Part shown: positions 8,160 to 15,740 of the stretch, in pieces | Position numbering within the stretch: the stretch's first letter is position 1 | Layout: the number at the start of each line of letters is the position of its first letter | Notes under the pieces: generated by a model | Databases searched by the model: none | Seen by the model: the letters and a program-made list of their open reading frames with translations, nothing else | Told to the model about the DNA's origin: nothing | Made by a program: the position numbers and the translations under genes | DNA from: Desulfonatronum thiosulfatophilum | GTDB taxonomy: Bacteria > Desulfobacterota > Desulfovibrionia > Desulfovibrionales > Desulfonatronaceae | DNA: 64,000 nucleotides | NCBI RefSeq assembly: GCF_900104215.1 | Contig: NZ_FMXO01000006.1 | Location: 1 to 64,000 of the forward strand | Reading direction: 5' to 3'

Positions 8160-8203
8160 TCTCGTCGGCAACCCTGCAAAATTCATTAAAAAAGGTCCGA
8201 CGG

Positions 8204-9154
8204 ATGAAAATATCTCAACCAACCACCCCATTAAAGGTCGATGTGGCCCTTTTGACCGAACGCCGCTACGCCGGGAACTATACGACCCAAGACGACTGGT
8301 ACCTGGGCAACATCCTTCGGGACGACGAGTTGCTTCAAGATGCCCTCGCCCGGATCGGGTTGTCCTCCATCCGGGTGGACTGGTCCCGGACGGATGTCGA
8401 TTGGTCGCTGTTCCGATGCGCCGTCTTCCGGACCACCTGGGACTACTTCGACCGGATCACGGAATTTTGCACTTGGCTGCGCCGCGTCCAGTCTCAGACC
8501 CGGCTGTGCAACACACCTGAAATCATCTGGTGGAATCTGGACAAACACTATCTTGTTGACTTGGCGTCCCGTAACGTCCCCGTTGTTCCGTTCCGGCTTC
8601 TAGAACCAGGTGCCGCCCCGAGCCTGCGCGAGGTCCTTGATGCGGCCGGATGGGACGAAGCGGTCCTCAAACCATGCATATCCGGCGGCGCCCGCCACAC
8701 CTACCGGCTCAATCGCGAAACCGCCGACACCGTACAGACCCTCGTTCAACCGCACCTCGACGCCGAGACCTTCTTGCTTCAACCATTCATCAAGGACATC
8801 ATCCACACCGGCGAGGATACAGTGATGGTCATCAATGGCCGGGTAACCCATGCGGTCCGGAAGGTTCCGAAAGCAGGCGATTTCCGCGTGCAGGACGATT
8901 ACGGCGGAACGGTCCACCTCCTTGATCCGTCCCCGGAGCACATTGAACTGGCCGAGCGGGCCATGGCCGCCTGCAACCCGTACCCAAGCTACGGTCGCGT
9001 GGACATGGTCCGGTGCGAAGACGGACGGCTGGCGGTCATGGAGTTGGAACTCATCGAACCGGAGCTCTGGTTGCGTCACCACCCGCAGGCCGCGGACAAT
9101 TTCGCCCTAGCCATCGCTCAGCACCTTGCCGATCCGGATGCCAGGCGGCGATAA
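8204..9154 (+). CDS. ATP-grasp ligase-like protein (RimK/glutathione synthetase-like)
   Basis: The 316-residue product resembles the COG0189-type ATP-grasp family that includes RimK and the D-cycloserine pathway enzyme DcsG. Visible pieces are KVDVALLTERRYAG at the N-terminus, NLDKHYLVDLASRNVPVVPF (ATP-grasp entry), AVLKPCISGGARHTYRL (ATP-binding Lys and glycine loop), LLQPFIKDI and GEDTVMVINGRVTHAVRK. YGRVDMVR and the metal-binding MELELIEPELW follow near the end. Such enzymes join a carboxylate to an amine or thiol with ATP, but the substrate is unknown. The start at 8204 is chosen for the AAAAGG eight bases upstream; a start at 8153 inside hgcB is unlikely. It follows hgcB by only 44 bases and is probably cotranscribed. 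Whether it has a role in mercury methylation or thiol supply is open. Confidence 0.8.
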   Translation: MKISQPTTPLKVDVALLTERRYAGNYTTQDDWYLGNILRDDELLQDALARIGLSSIRVDWSRTDVDWSLFRCAVFRTTWDYFDRITEFCTWLRRVQSQTRLCNTPEIIWWNLDKHYLVDLASRNVPVVPFRLLEPGAAPSLREVLDAAGWDEAVLKPCISGGARHTYRLNRETADTVQTLVQPHLDAETFLLQPFIKDIIHTGEDTVMVINGRVTHAVRKVPKAGDFRVQDDYGGTVHLLDPSPEHIELAERAMAACNPYPSYGRVDMVRCEDGRLAVMELELIEPELWLRHHPQAADNFALAIAQHLADPDARRR

Positions 9155-9287
9155 ACCGATAAACACCAGGAGAGTTCACCGGCATGCAAATCCGCTCCGC
9201 TTCAGACCACCGGCTTTTCCAACTTGAGTGCGCCTCTCGGAATGGAGCGGAGACTGGCTATCAGTTCCTGGAACGATAGGAGAGCAA

Positions 9288-9416
9288 ATGCCTTCGGTTT
9301 TTGTCGAGGTTTCGGAAATGGCCATCACGGCTGGCCGTAAGTACGTTGTATGCATGCAGCAACTTTGCATTATCTGGGGTGGTTCAGACGTATATATGCC
9401 CTGGCTCACCTCATGA
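9288..9416 (+). CDS. Possible 42-residue peptide
   Basis: A short frame starts with ATG at 9288, five bases after AGGAG, and encodes a 42-residue peptide beginning MPSVFVEVSEMAITAGRK. I recognise no family. The good ribosome binding site is the only argument. It could be a remnant of a longer gene in the 279-base gap between the ATP-grasp gene and the convergent phosphodiesterase. Confidence 0.25.
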   Translation: MPSVFVEVSEMAITAGRKYVVCMQQLCIIWGGSDVYMPWLTS

Positions 9417-9433
9417 GTCCTTTCTTTGCCTTG

Positions 9434-10564
9434 TCAGTCGTTAGACTTCCCTTTGTCGATGGCCTCGGCAGCTTCTTGTTCATCGCCGGCGTCCGGCCGG
9501 GGTTCTTCATGTGCCACGGAAGCGGCGGGATCGTAGTCGAGAACCACGAAGAAGGGAAAGTGGTCGGATCCGATGTCGGGAAGGCGACGTAGCTCGACGA
9601 GACGGAAATGCTCGGATGCGAAAACGTGATCCAGCGGAAAGCGCAGGAGGCGGCTTCTGGCGTCAAAGGTGTTGAATAAGCCTCGGCCCACCCGTGGGTC
9701 GAGCAATCCCCCGATCCGCTGAAAAAGATGCGTGGTGTGCGACCAGGCCACGTCGTTGAAATCGCCGGCGACGATGACCGGCACGTCCCCAAGTTTCTTT
9801 ACCTCTTTGGCAACCAACAGCAACTCGGCATCCCGCATATCAGAGTCTTCGCGTTCGCCGTCTTCCCCTTCGTCGTGACGTTTGAGACCGGGAGGGCGTG
9901 GATGAACGCCATAGAGGGTTACGAGCGTTCCCGAACGGAGCCGGACCTGGGAGCGAAGCGACGGAATTTCCGGCTCAATCAAAAACCGGATCTCCGGATC
10001 CACCAGCTCCAGTCGGGAATACAGCAGCTTTCCGTAATGATTCTCCTGCGGCTGGCGTATCGTGTATGGATAGTCGTCTTCCAGGCCGTCGAGCTGTTCA
10101 AGCCACCACTGGGTCGGTTCGCTGAGCAGGATAAGGTCGGGATCGGTTTTGCGTATGAGGTCGCGCAGCGCTCCCACTTCACGATTGTCGTAGAGCACGT
10201 TGTAGACCAGGAGCGATATGCGGTTGGAATCGTCTTCGGCGCGGCTGTCCGACATTTGCGTGGGATAAAGCGCCGTGTAGGGCGCGATGGAAATGAGCTG
10301 CCAGACCAGCGCAAGTCCGACCACCGCGGCAAGCGCATGTTCCCATGGCCGCAATCGTCCGAAATAACGCAGTGCCGCATAGCCTGCCAGCGTCAGCCCT
10401 ATCAGCACGGCAATCTGTATCCGCGGAAAATCGAAGATACGTATCCACCAAGCGTCGCTACGGAGGAGAGGGACCGCGGTGCCGAAGACCAACGCCAACG
10501 AAAGCAGGCCCAGGGCGACGCGGCAGAAGAAATGGAGAGCTTTCCCTTCGGGTATTATTGACAT
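9434..10564 (-). CDS. Membrane-anchored endonuclease/exonuclease/phosphatase family protein
   Basis: The protein of 376 residues has three predicted membrane segments in its first 100 residues (FFCRVALGLLSLALVFGTAV, IAVLIGLTLAGYAAL and ALAAVVGLALVWQLISI). A soluble EEP domain from about residue 113 follows. Typical EEP motifs are present: LLVYNVLYDN at the start, LILLSEPT with the metal-binding Glu, YGVHPRPP, VIVAGDFNDV, and the terminal GSDHFPFFVVL with the catalytic Asp-His. The family includes phosphodiesterases and nucleases, and the N-terminal architecture is like the YafD group. The C-terminal tail is acidic and low in complexity. It is transcribed alone, convergent with the hgcAB cluster. 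The substrate is unknown, and the active site is probably on the periplasmic side. Confidence 0.82.
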   Translation of the reverse strand: MSIIPEGKALHFFCRVALGLLSLALVFGTAVPLLRSDAWWIRIFDFPRIQIAVLIGLTLAGYAALRYFGRLRPWEHALAAVVGLALVWQLISIAPYTALYPTQMSDSRAEDDSNRISLLVYNVLYDNREVGALRDLIRKTDPDLILLSEPTQWWLEQLDGLEDDYPYTIRQPQENHYGKLLYSRLELVDPEIRFLIEPEIPSLRSQVRLRSGTLVTLYGVHPRPPGLKRHDEGEDGEREDSDMRDAELLLVAKEVKKLGDVPVIVAGDFNDVAWSHTTHLFQRIGGLLDPRVGRGLFNTFDARSRLLRFPLDHVFASEHFRLVELRRLPDIGSDHFPFFVVLDYDPAASVAHEEPRPDAGDEQEAAEAIDKGKSND

Positions 10565-11026
10565 GATGCAAAAGAGGAATGCGACCGCAAGGTCTCACCT
10601 GGAGCCCGACGCGGAAGCTTTTATTCCGGACATAAAGCACCGCTAATGTTTAACTTTATAAAAGTGTATGCATTTTTGTCCCGTTCGTCAAAAAGGAACG
10701 TCACACATAGCATGCCAGTCATCGGTGGCTTTCCGACGCATGCAGCCGGGTCGAGCGCCTGGATTCACACCGGCAAGGGCGGTACTGCGAGGCACTATTC
10801 AGGACCGAGGTGAGGCGCATCAAAGCACTCATTTGACATTCCCTCGGCGACTCATATCAATAACATAATCGTGATGTGGACGAGGCCCAAAATATTCAAT
10901 AGCCTGGCGTCCACAACCTTGATATGCTTTCGAGGACATTTCTTCTGTGTGACCGGCCTGGATGCGGTGCGTCGGGATGTGGCCATTGGACTTGTGGGAT
11001 TAACCTGTTTCCGGGGGCCGATTGTA
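10565..11026. other. Intergenic region upstream of mlaE
   Basis: About 460 bases separate the EEP gene from the preferred mlaE start. The mlaE frame stays open back to an ATG at 10871, but that upstream part has no Mla homology that I can see. No RNA gene or clear promoter was recognised. Promoters for both divergent genes should lie here. Confidence 0.4.
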
Positions 11027-11833
11027 ATGGTTGAATTTACAGATCGACGCGAAAACCCTTTTGCCGCATTGGGGCGGAGAGGCATTGCCTTGATCAATGA
11101 ACTGGGCGCAATGACCATCTTCGCCGTTCTTGCCGTCGCGCACATATTCACCGCGCCTCTCCAATTCCGAAAAATTCTGAACCAGCTGTATTTCATCGGC
11201 TTTCGGTCCCTGCCCGTCATTCTTCTGGTTTCCGTTTTCACTGGCATGGTTTTGGGCCTGCAAGGTTACTACACTCTGGCCAAGTTCGGCTCGACAAGCC
11301 TGCTGGGGCCGGCTGTCGCGCTGTCCTTGATCCGCGAGCTTGGCCCTGTGCTCACAGCCATCATGATCATTGCCCGGGCGGGTTCGTCCATGGCCGCGGA
11401 AATCGGCATCATGCGCATTTCCGAACAAATTGACGCGCTGGACACGATGAACATTAATCCGATCAAGTTTCTGGTGAGTCCCCGCATTGTGGCCTCCCTG
11501 ATCAGTTTTCCTCTATTGACGGCCGTGTTCAACGTAGTGGGCATCATAGGCGGGTACCTGACCAGCGTAATGCTCCTTCACCTCAGTGCCGGGACATACT
11601 TCACCCAGATCGAGGCAAGCGTCGTCATGCAGGACATCACCGGAGGCTTTGCCAAGGCAGTGGTTTTCGGATTCCTGGTCACGGTCATCTGCTGCTTTCA
11701 GGGATATTTCACACATATGCGGCCAAACGGGTTCGGAGCCAAGGGAGTGAGCTTGTCCACGACTTCCGCCGTGGTCTTGTCGTGCGTGGCTGTTTTGGTC
11801 GTGGACTATGTCATGACTTCATTTTTGCTCTAG
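11027..11833 (+). CDS. mlaE: MlaE-type phospholipid transport permease
   Basis: The product is an MlaE/YrbE-family ABC permease, part of the inner-membrane complex that moves phospholipids between the inner and outer membranes. Family hallmarks are FIGFRSLPVILLVSVFTGMV, GLQGYYTLAKFGS, LIRELGPVLTAIMIIARAGS and AAEIGIMRISEQIDAL, followed by three further hydrophobic helices. I choose ATG 11027 (MVEFTDRRENPF), giving 268 residues, close to the usual 260. The frame is open to 10871, which would add 52 residues without family support. It begins the cluster mlaE, mlaF, mlaD, mlaC, mlaA. A gap of 158 bases separates it from mlaF, in which I see no gene. Confidence 0.9.
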   Translation: MVEFTDRRENPFAALGRRGIALINELGAMTIFAVLAVAHIFTAPLQFRKILNQLYFIGFRSLPVILLVSVFTGMVLGLQGYYTLAKFGSTSLLGPAVALSLIRELGPVLTAIMIIARAGSSMAAEIGIMRISEQIDALDTMNINPIKFLVSPRIVASLISFPLLTAVFNVVGIIGGYLTSVMLLHLSAGTYFTQIEASVVMQDITGGFAKAVVFGFLVTVICCFQGYFTHMRPNGFGAKGVSLSTTSAVVLSCVAVLVVDYVMTSFLL

Positions 11834-11991
11834 CAGTTCGCTGAAACTCCCAATTGCTGCGGCGTTGCAAAAAATCAAACTCTCACGCATGAGCCTTATG
11901 CTTCAAACTTGACCATTTATTGCTCCTTGCACTTGGAATTTTTTCACGAACTGCCGGATAAGGACTTTTTCAACACTCAGCCAGGAACGTC

Positions 11992-13221
11992 ATGCAAGAA
12001 TCAGTCATTCGCTTTGAAAAGGTCTGTAAAAGCTTTAACGGCAACATCGTCCTGAAGGACGTGGACCTGAAAATTTTCAGCGGGCAGGTCACGGTTATCA
12101 TCGGGAAAAGCGGGGTTGGCAAATCGGTCTTCCTGAAGCACATCATCGGACTGCTCAAGCCGGACAGCGGGGAAATTTACTTCAAGGAAAAGCCTCTTTC
12201 CGGCATGAATCGAGCGGACATGTTCGCTTTGAAGAGCCGTTTCAGCTACATGTTTCAGAATAACGCACTGTTCGACTCCATGACCGTCTTCGAGAACATT
12301 GCCTTGCCTTTGAGTGAAAAAACCAGCCTTGGCCCCAAAATAATTCGAGAAAAAGTCATTGAACGGACGACACAGCTGGAAATTTCCGATGTGTTGAACA
12401 AGTACCCTTCACAGATATCAGGGGGGATGCAAAAGCGTGTTGCCTTGGCCAGGGCCTTGATTACCGATCCGGAGATCGTCCTGTTCGACGAGCCGACAAC
12501 CGGACTCGACCCGATCAGAAAAAACGCCGTTCTGAACATGATCGCCCATTATCAGCGAAAGCTGGGATTCACGGCGGTCGTAGTCAGTCATGACATACCT
12601 GATGTATTTTACATCGCGGACAAGGTGGCGATCATTGATACCCAGGGGATTATTTTCGAGGGATCGCCGATCTTTCTGGAGCAATCCACCGATCCTGAGA
12701 TCCAGGCTTTTCTGAACAGTGTCGAACTGCTTAAGGACGATCTGACCGGCTTGGACAATCGCAAAGAGTTCATGATCAGCTTCAGACAGCTCAGAAACAG
12801 CATCCGGCTTGGAGAGCGCTTCGGCTTCATTCTTCTGAAGCTGGACGGATTGGATGAGGTGGGTGAGCACGTGGGACATATAGCCGCGCAACGCATAATC
12901 CAGGGCATTTCTGATGGATTGATCACGCAATTGGGCGACCGCGGACGTGCCGTGAGAATCGGTAAAAATGAAATCGCCGCCTATTTTCAGGTGACCGATT
13001 CCAGCCAGATCGATGCGTTCCGCACGGCAATGCTGGATCGAATCGGGAGCATGAAGCGTCTCACCGACGGCACAAAACATCAGGGCTACATGAATTTTTG
13101 CATCAACCTTGGCATAACGGAAATTGATGAATATCCTGACTTGCAGGCCCTGATCATGACGGCTCGAGACGATGAGCAGCGAGTTGTTTGTCCGGTACGG
13201 GAGAAAAAGGAAAAAAAATGA
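11992..13221 (+). CDS. mlaF: MlaF-type ABC ATPase with degenerate GGDEF-like C-terminal domain
   Basis: Residues 1-245 form the Mla ATPase: Walker A GKSGVGKSVFLKH, Q-loop YMFQNNALFDSMTV, signature SGGMQKRVALARAL, Walker B IVLFDEPTTGLDP and the H-loop VVSHDI. MlaF is normally about 250-270 residues, whereas this protein has 409. The extra tail starts KDDLTGLDNRKEF, the standard opening of a GGDEF domain. It continues with FGFILLKLDGLDEVGEHVGH, which parallels the metal-binding strand, and NFCINLGITEID, which parallels the closing strand. At the active-site turn the sequence reads VRIGKNEIAAYF instead of LGGDEF, so cyclase activity is unlikely. A regulatory or nucleotide-sensing role is possible. 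The stop overlaps mlaD by four bases. Confidence 0.9.
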   Translation: MQESVIRFEKVCKSFNGNIVLKDVDLKIFSGQVTVIIGKSGVGKSVFLKHIIGLLKPDSGEIYFKEKPLSGMNRADMFALKSRFSYMFQNNALFDSMTVFENIALPLSEKTSLGPKIIREKVIERTTQLEISDVLNKYPSQISGGMQKRVALARALITDPEIVLFDEPTTGLDPIRKNAVLNMIAHYQRKLGFTAVVVSHDIPDVFYIADKVAIIDTQGIIFEGSPIFLEQSTDPEIQAFLNSVELLKDDLTGLDNRKEFMISFRQLRNSIRLGERFGFILLKLDGLDEVGEHVGHIAAQRIIQGISDGLITQLGDRGRAVRIGKNEIAAYFQVTDSSQIDAFRTAMLDRIGSMKRLTDGTKHQGYMNFCINLGITEIDEYPDLQALIMTARDDEQRVVCPVREKKEKK

Positions 13222-13667
13222 AGAAATTCGGTTTGGAAACAGGCGTCGGCGTGTTCATGCTCATCGGGCTGCTCTGCCTCGGCTATCTCACCATCCAATT
13301 GGGAGAATTCGAACTGCTGGGCACCGGATCGTATGAACTCAATGCCCGATTCACTTCCGCCGCGGGATTGAATCAAGGAAGCGTCGTGGAAATGGCCGGA
13401 GTCAGAATCGGCAAGGTCGAGAGCATCAATCTGCATCCACAGGACCTGGTGGCTATCGTGACCCTGCGGATCGACAAGGGTGTGCCGGTTTTTGATGATT
13501 CCGTCGCATCAATAAAAACCCGCGGACTGATCGGAGACAAATACGTTGAGATCGCCCCTGGGGGTTCGGATTTCGTTCTCGGTCCCGGAGAAACCATCGT
13601 GGATACCGTACCGGCGCTGGATATTGAGAATCTGATCGGCCGGTTCGCCTTTGGAGAAGTCGAGTAA
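13218..13667 (+). CDS. mlaD: MlaD-type MCE-domain lipid-binding protein
   Basis: A 149-residue protein with a single N-terminal membrane anchor (GVGVFMLIGLLCLGYLTIQL) and one MCE domain. The domain shows YELNARFTSAAGLNQGSVVE, AGVRIGKVESI and ASIKTRGLIGDKYVEI, as in E. coli MlaD, and the tail carries the LIGRFAFGE amphipathic end. MlaD hexamers form the periplasmic collar of the MlaFEDB transporter and receive lipid from MlaC. The start at 13218 overlaps the mlaF stop as ATGA. An upstream in-frame ATG at 13188 lies within mlaF and has no anchor-like sequence. No MlaB (STAS) gene is seen in the cluster. Confidence 0.92.
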   Translation: MKKFGLETGVGVFMLIGLLCLGYLTIQLGEFELLGTGSYELNARFTSAAGLNQGSVVEMAGVRIGKVESINLHPQDLVAIVTLRIDKGVPVFDDSVASIKTRGLIGDKYVEIAPGGSDFVLGPGETIVDTVPALDIENLIGRFAFGEVE

Positions 13668-13756
13668 CGCACGCATTGCGGATAATGCGTGTGAAGAAAA
13701 TGCAAATAGGGCAGGTCGTGAGAAGATGAAGGAGACGAACAGATAGGAGGTTCATC

Positions 13757-14398
13757 ATGATGAAAAAAATAATTGTCGTGGCCTTTCTGCTGCTGTTTGC
13801 AGCTTCGGCACAGGCTTCTTCCCCCATGGCCACCGTGCAGACAGCTGTCGATCAAATCCTCAGCATCCTGCGAGAGCCGAACGGTTCCGACCAAAGGATC
13901 ATCGACAGCAAATTTGAGCGGATCAAAAATATTGTCGACGAACACTTTGACTATGAAGTCCTTTCCCGTGTGACCCTCGGACGCGGGTGGCGACAGTTGG
14001 ATGATTCGCAGAAGGCAACGTTTGTGTCGTTGTATTCGGAATTAATCGAGCGCACGTACCGCAACCACATCGCCGACTATTCCGACGAAGAGATCGCCTA
14101 CACCCGGGAATCCTTGCTGACGGAACCGGGAGCGCGCGTTTCCCGGGCTGAGGTGGAAACCAGAATATTGCTCGATAAGGGGCCGATCTCGGTTTTGTAT
14201 CGGCTCTATGATGATAATGGGGTCTGGCGGATATACGACATTCACGGAGAAGGCATCAGCTTGTCCCAGAACTTTCGTGCGCAGTTCGAGGATATTCTCA
14301 ACCGCAGAGGCGTCGAGGGATTGCTGGACGCGTTGCGCACCAGAGTGGAACGATTGCGGGCCGACCCCGAAGCGGAAAAGATCGAGGTGACCAGATGA
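13757..14398 (+). CDS. mlaC: MlaC-type periplasmic phospholipid carrier
   Basis: The 213-residue product has a signal peptide (MMKKIIVVAFLLLFAASAQA) with a likely cleavage after AQA. The MlaC/Ttg2D fold follows: FDYEVLSRVTLGRGWRQL, FVSLYSELIERTYRNHIADY, and the C-terminal YDDNGVWRIYDIHGEGISL with FRAQFEDIL. MlaC shuttles phospholipid between the outer-membrane MlaA complex and MlaD. A strong AGGAGG lies 6-7 bases before the start. The stop overlaps mlaA as ATGA. An 89-base gap to mlaD contains only the ribosome binding site. Confidence 0.92.
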   Translation: MMKKIIVVAFLLLFAASAQASSPMATVQTAVDQILSILREPNGSDQRIIDSKFERIKNIVDEHFDYEVLSRVTLGRGWRQLDDSQKATFVSLYSELIERTYRNHIADYSDEEIAYTRESLLTEPGARVSRAEVETRILLDKGPISVLYRLYDDNGVWRIYDIHGEGISLSQNFRAQFEDILNRRGVEGLLDALRTRVERLRADPEAEKIEVTR

Positions 14399-15222
14399 TT
14401 TCAAGCTTGTCCCGCTTAAGGCTGATCTCTCTCTGCCTGGCATGCCTGCTGATGTTCGGAGCAGGATGCGCCGCCAGAAACAATCCCAACCCGGAATTGT
14501 CCGGCATGGCGGACGTTGACAGCGGCGTCTCGAACAATCCAGATCAGCACGACGGGTTCGAGGACGATGACTGGTGGGATGAGGAGTGGGAGGATCTAGG
14601 CGAGACGCAAGCGCCCGCACGTGTCGCCGACCCCCTGGAGAGATGGAACAGGGCAGTTTTTACCCTCAACGACAGGCTTTATTTCCTTTTATTTAAGCCG
14701 GTTGGCGAGGTATACGCCATGGTGCTTCCGAAGCCCTTGCGGATCGGGGTGCAAAACTTCTTCACAAATCTTCGATACCCCATCCGCGCCGTGAATGGGC
14801 TGCTCCAGGGCAAGGGGGGCAAGGTCGCCAAGGAAACAGGCAGCTTCGCATTGAATACAACCTTCGGCTTTCTTGGTCTGGTCAAAATTTCCGACGCGTT
14901 TCCAAGCCTGGAGGTTACTCCGGAGGACACCGGGCAGACCTTTGGATTTTGGGGCGTGGGCAAAGGGCCTTATATTGTCTGGCCGATACTGGGGCCATCC
15001 ACGTTGCGCGATTCCGTGGGTCTTGTCGGCGACTATTTTTTGGATCCTCTGCGTTATGCTCCCCTGAACTATCCCTGGGTTGAGTTGAAGGCCGTGGACC
15101 AGGTCAATACTTTTTCTCTGGAAATCGGTCGGTATGAAAATTTGAAGGAGACGGCCATCGATCCGTACATCGCCATGCGAGACGCTTATATCCAGTATCG
15201 GAGCAGATTGGTCCAAGACTGA
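14395..15222 (+). CDS. mlaA: MlaA/VacJ outer-membrane lipoprotein
   Basis: The 275-residue protein has a lipoprotein signal peptide ending in the lipobox LMFGAGC. A long acidic linker (DDDWWDEEWEDLGE region) follows, then the VacJ domain: DPLERWNRAVFTLNDRLYF, LRIGVQNFFTNLRYPI, and later RDSVGLVGDYFLDPL and YIQYRSRL. MlaA sits in the outer membrane as a ring that removes mislocalised phospholipids from the outer leaflet. It closes the operon, so this bacterium should have an asymmetric outer membrane. The acidic linker is longer than in enterobacterial MlaA. Confidence 0.92.
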   Translation: MISSLSRLRLISLCLACLLMFGAGCAARNNPNPELSGMADVDSGVSNNPDQHDGFEDDDWWDEEWEDLGETQAPARVADPLERWNRAVFTLNDRLYFLLFKPVGEVYAMVLPKPLRIGVQNFFTNLRYPIRAVNGLLQGKGGKVAKETGSFALNTTFGFLGLVKISDAFPSLEVTPEDTGQTFGFWGVGKGPYIVWPILGPSTLRDSVGLVGDYFLDPLRYAPLNYPWVELKAVDQVNTFSLEIGRYENLKETAIDPYIAMRDAYIQYRSRLVQD

Positions 15223-15329
15223 CGAGACAAGTTTGCTTTGGATTATCGGGATCGGTGGTGTTGTTTGAGATGCATCTGGGTGATGCTTTGCATAAAGCCT
15301 TGGTTCCCACAGCGATATTTTCCGTCCAG

Positions 15330-15698
15330 CTACTCCTCGAAAATCAGCAGCAACGCCAGCGCGGAGCTGAACATCAGGCCAAATGTGATTGCGCCGATGA
15401 TCCACAGGGGAGCCCCGCGCACTCCCACGGCGGACAATTTTTTAAGCGCCTTGCGGTAGCTGAAAAATCCTACGCCAAAGATGATGCCGCCGGTCACGAT
15501 CAGCACGGCGCCCAGGGTGCGGGCGATCCATGCCGAATCCACGGAGCCGAGAAATCGGGCTATGGCCAAGCCGGCAGCCATGGCCGATATTCCGGTTCGA
15601 CCCCAGGCCATGAAAGTGCGTTCCTTCGCGAGTAGGGTCCTCTGCTGGGCCCATTCCGTCCTGTCATGGGCCATTTCATTTTTGGACTCGGTGTTCAT
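15330..15698 (-). CDS. DUF202 small inner-membrane protein
   Basis: A 122-residue protein with the DUF202 pattern: a polar N-terminus with QQRTLLAKERTFMAWGRTGIS, then three membrane helices (AAGLAIARFL region, GAVLIVTGGIIFGVGFFSY and WIIGAITFGLMFSSALALLL). The family is widespread (YidH-like) and has no settled function. GGAG precedes the ATG by about six bases. It stands alone between the convergent mla operon and the ABC importer genes. Confidence 0.8.
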   Translation of the reverse strand: MNTESKNEMAHDRTEWAQQRTLLAKERTFMAWGRTGISAMAAGLAIARFLGSVDSAWIARTLGAVLIVTGGIIFGVGFFSYRKALKKLSAVGVRGAPLWIIGAITFGLMFSSALALLLIFEE

Positions 15699-15740
15699 AT
15701 CTTCTCCAGCACATTACCAACCTGACCTGCAGGCGGCGCG

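Noticed and set aside
8157-8202. A second SECIS element after the hgcB TGA
   Set aside because: The stem has a bulge and a 20-28 base AT-rich loop, which fits a SECIS poorly, so the TGA is treated as a stop for annotation.
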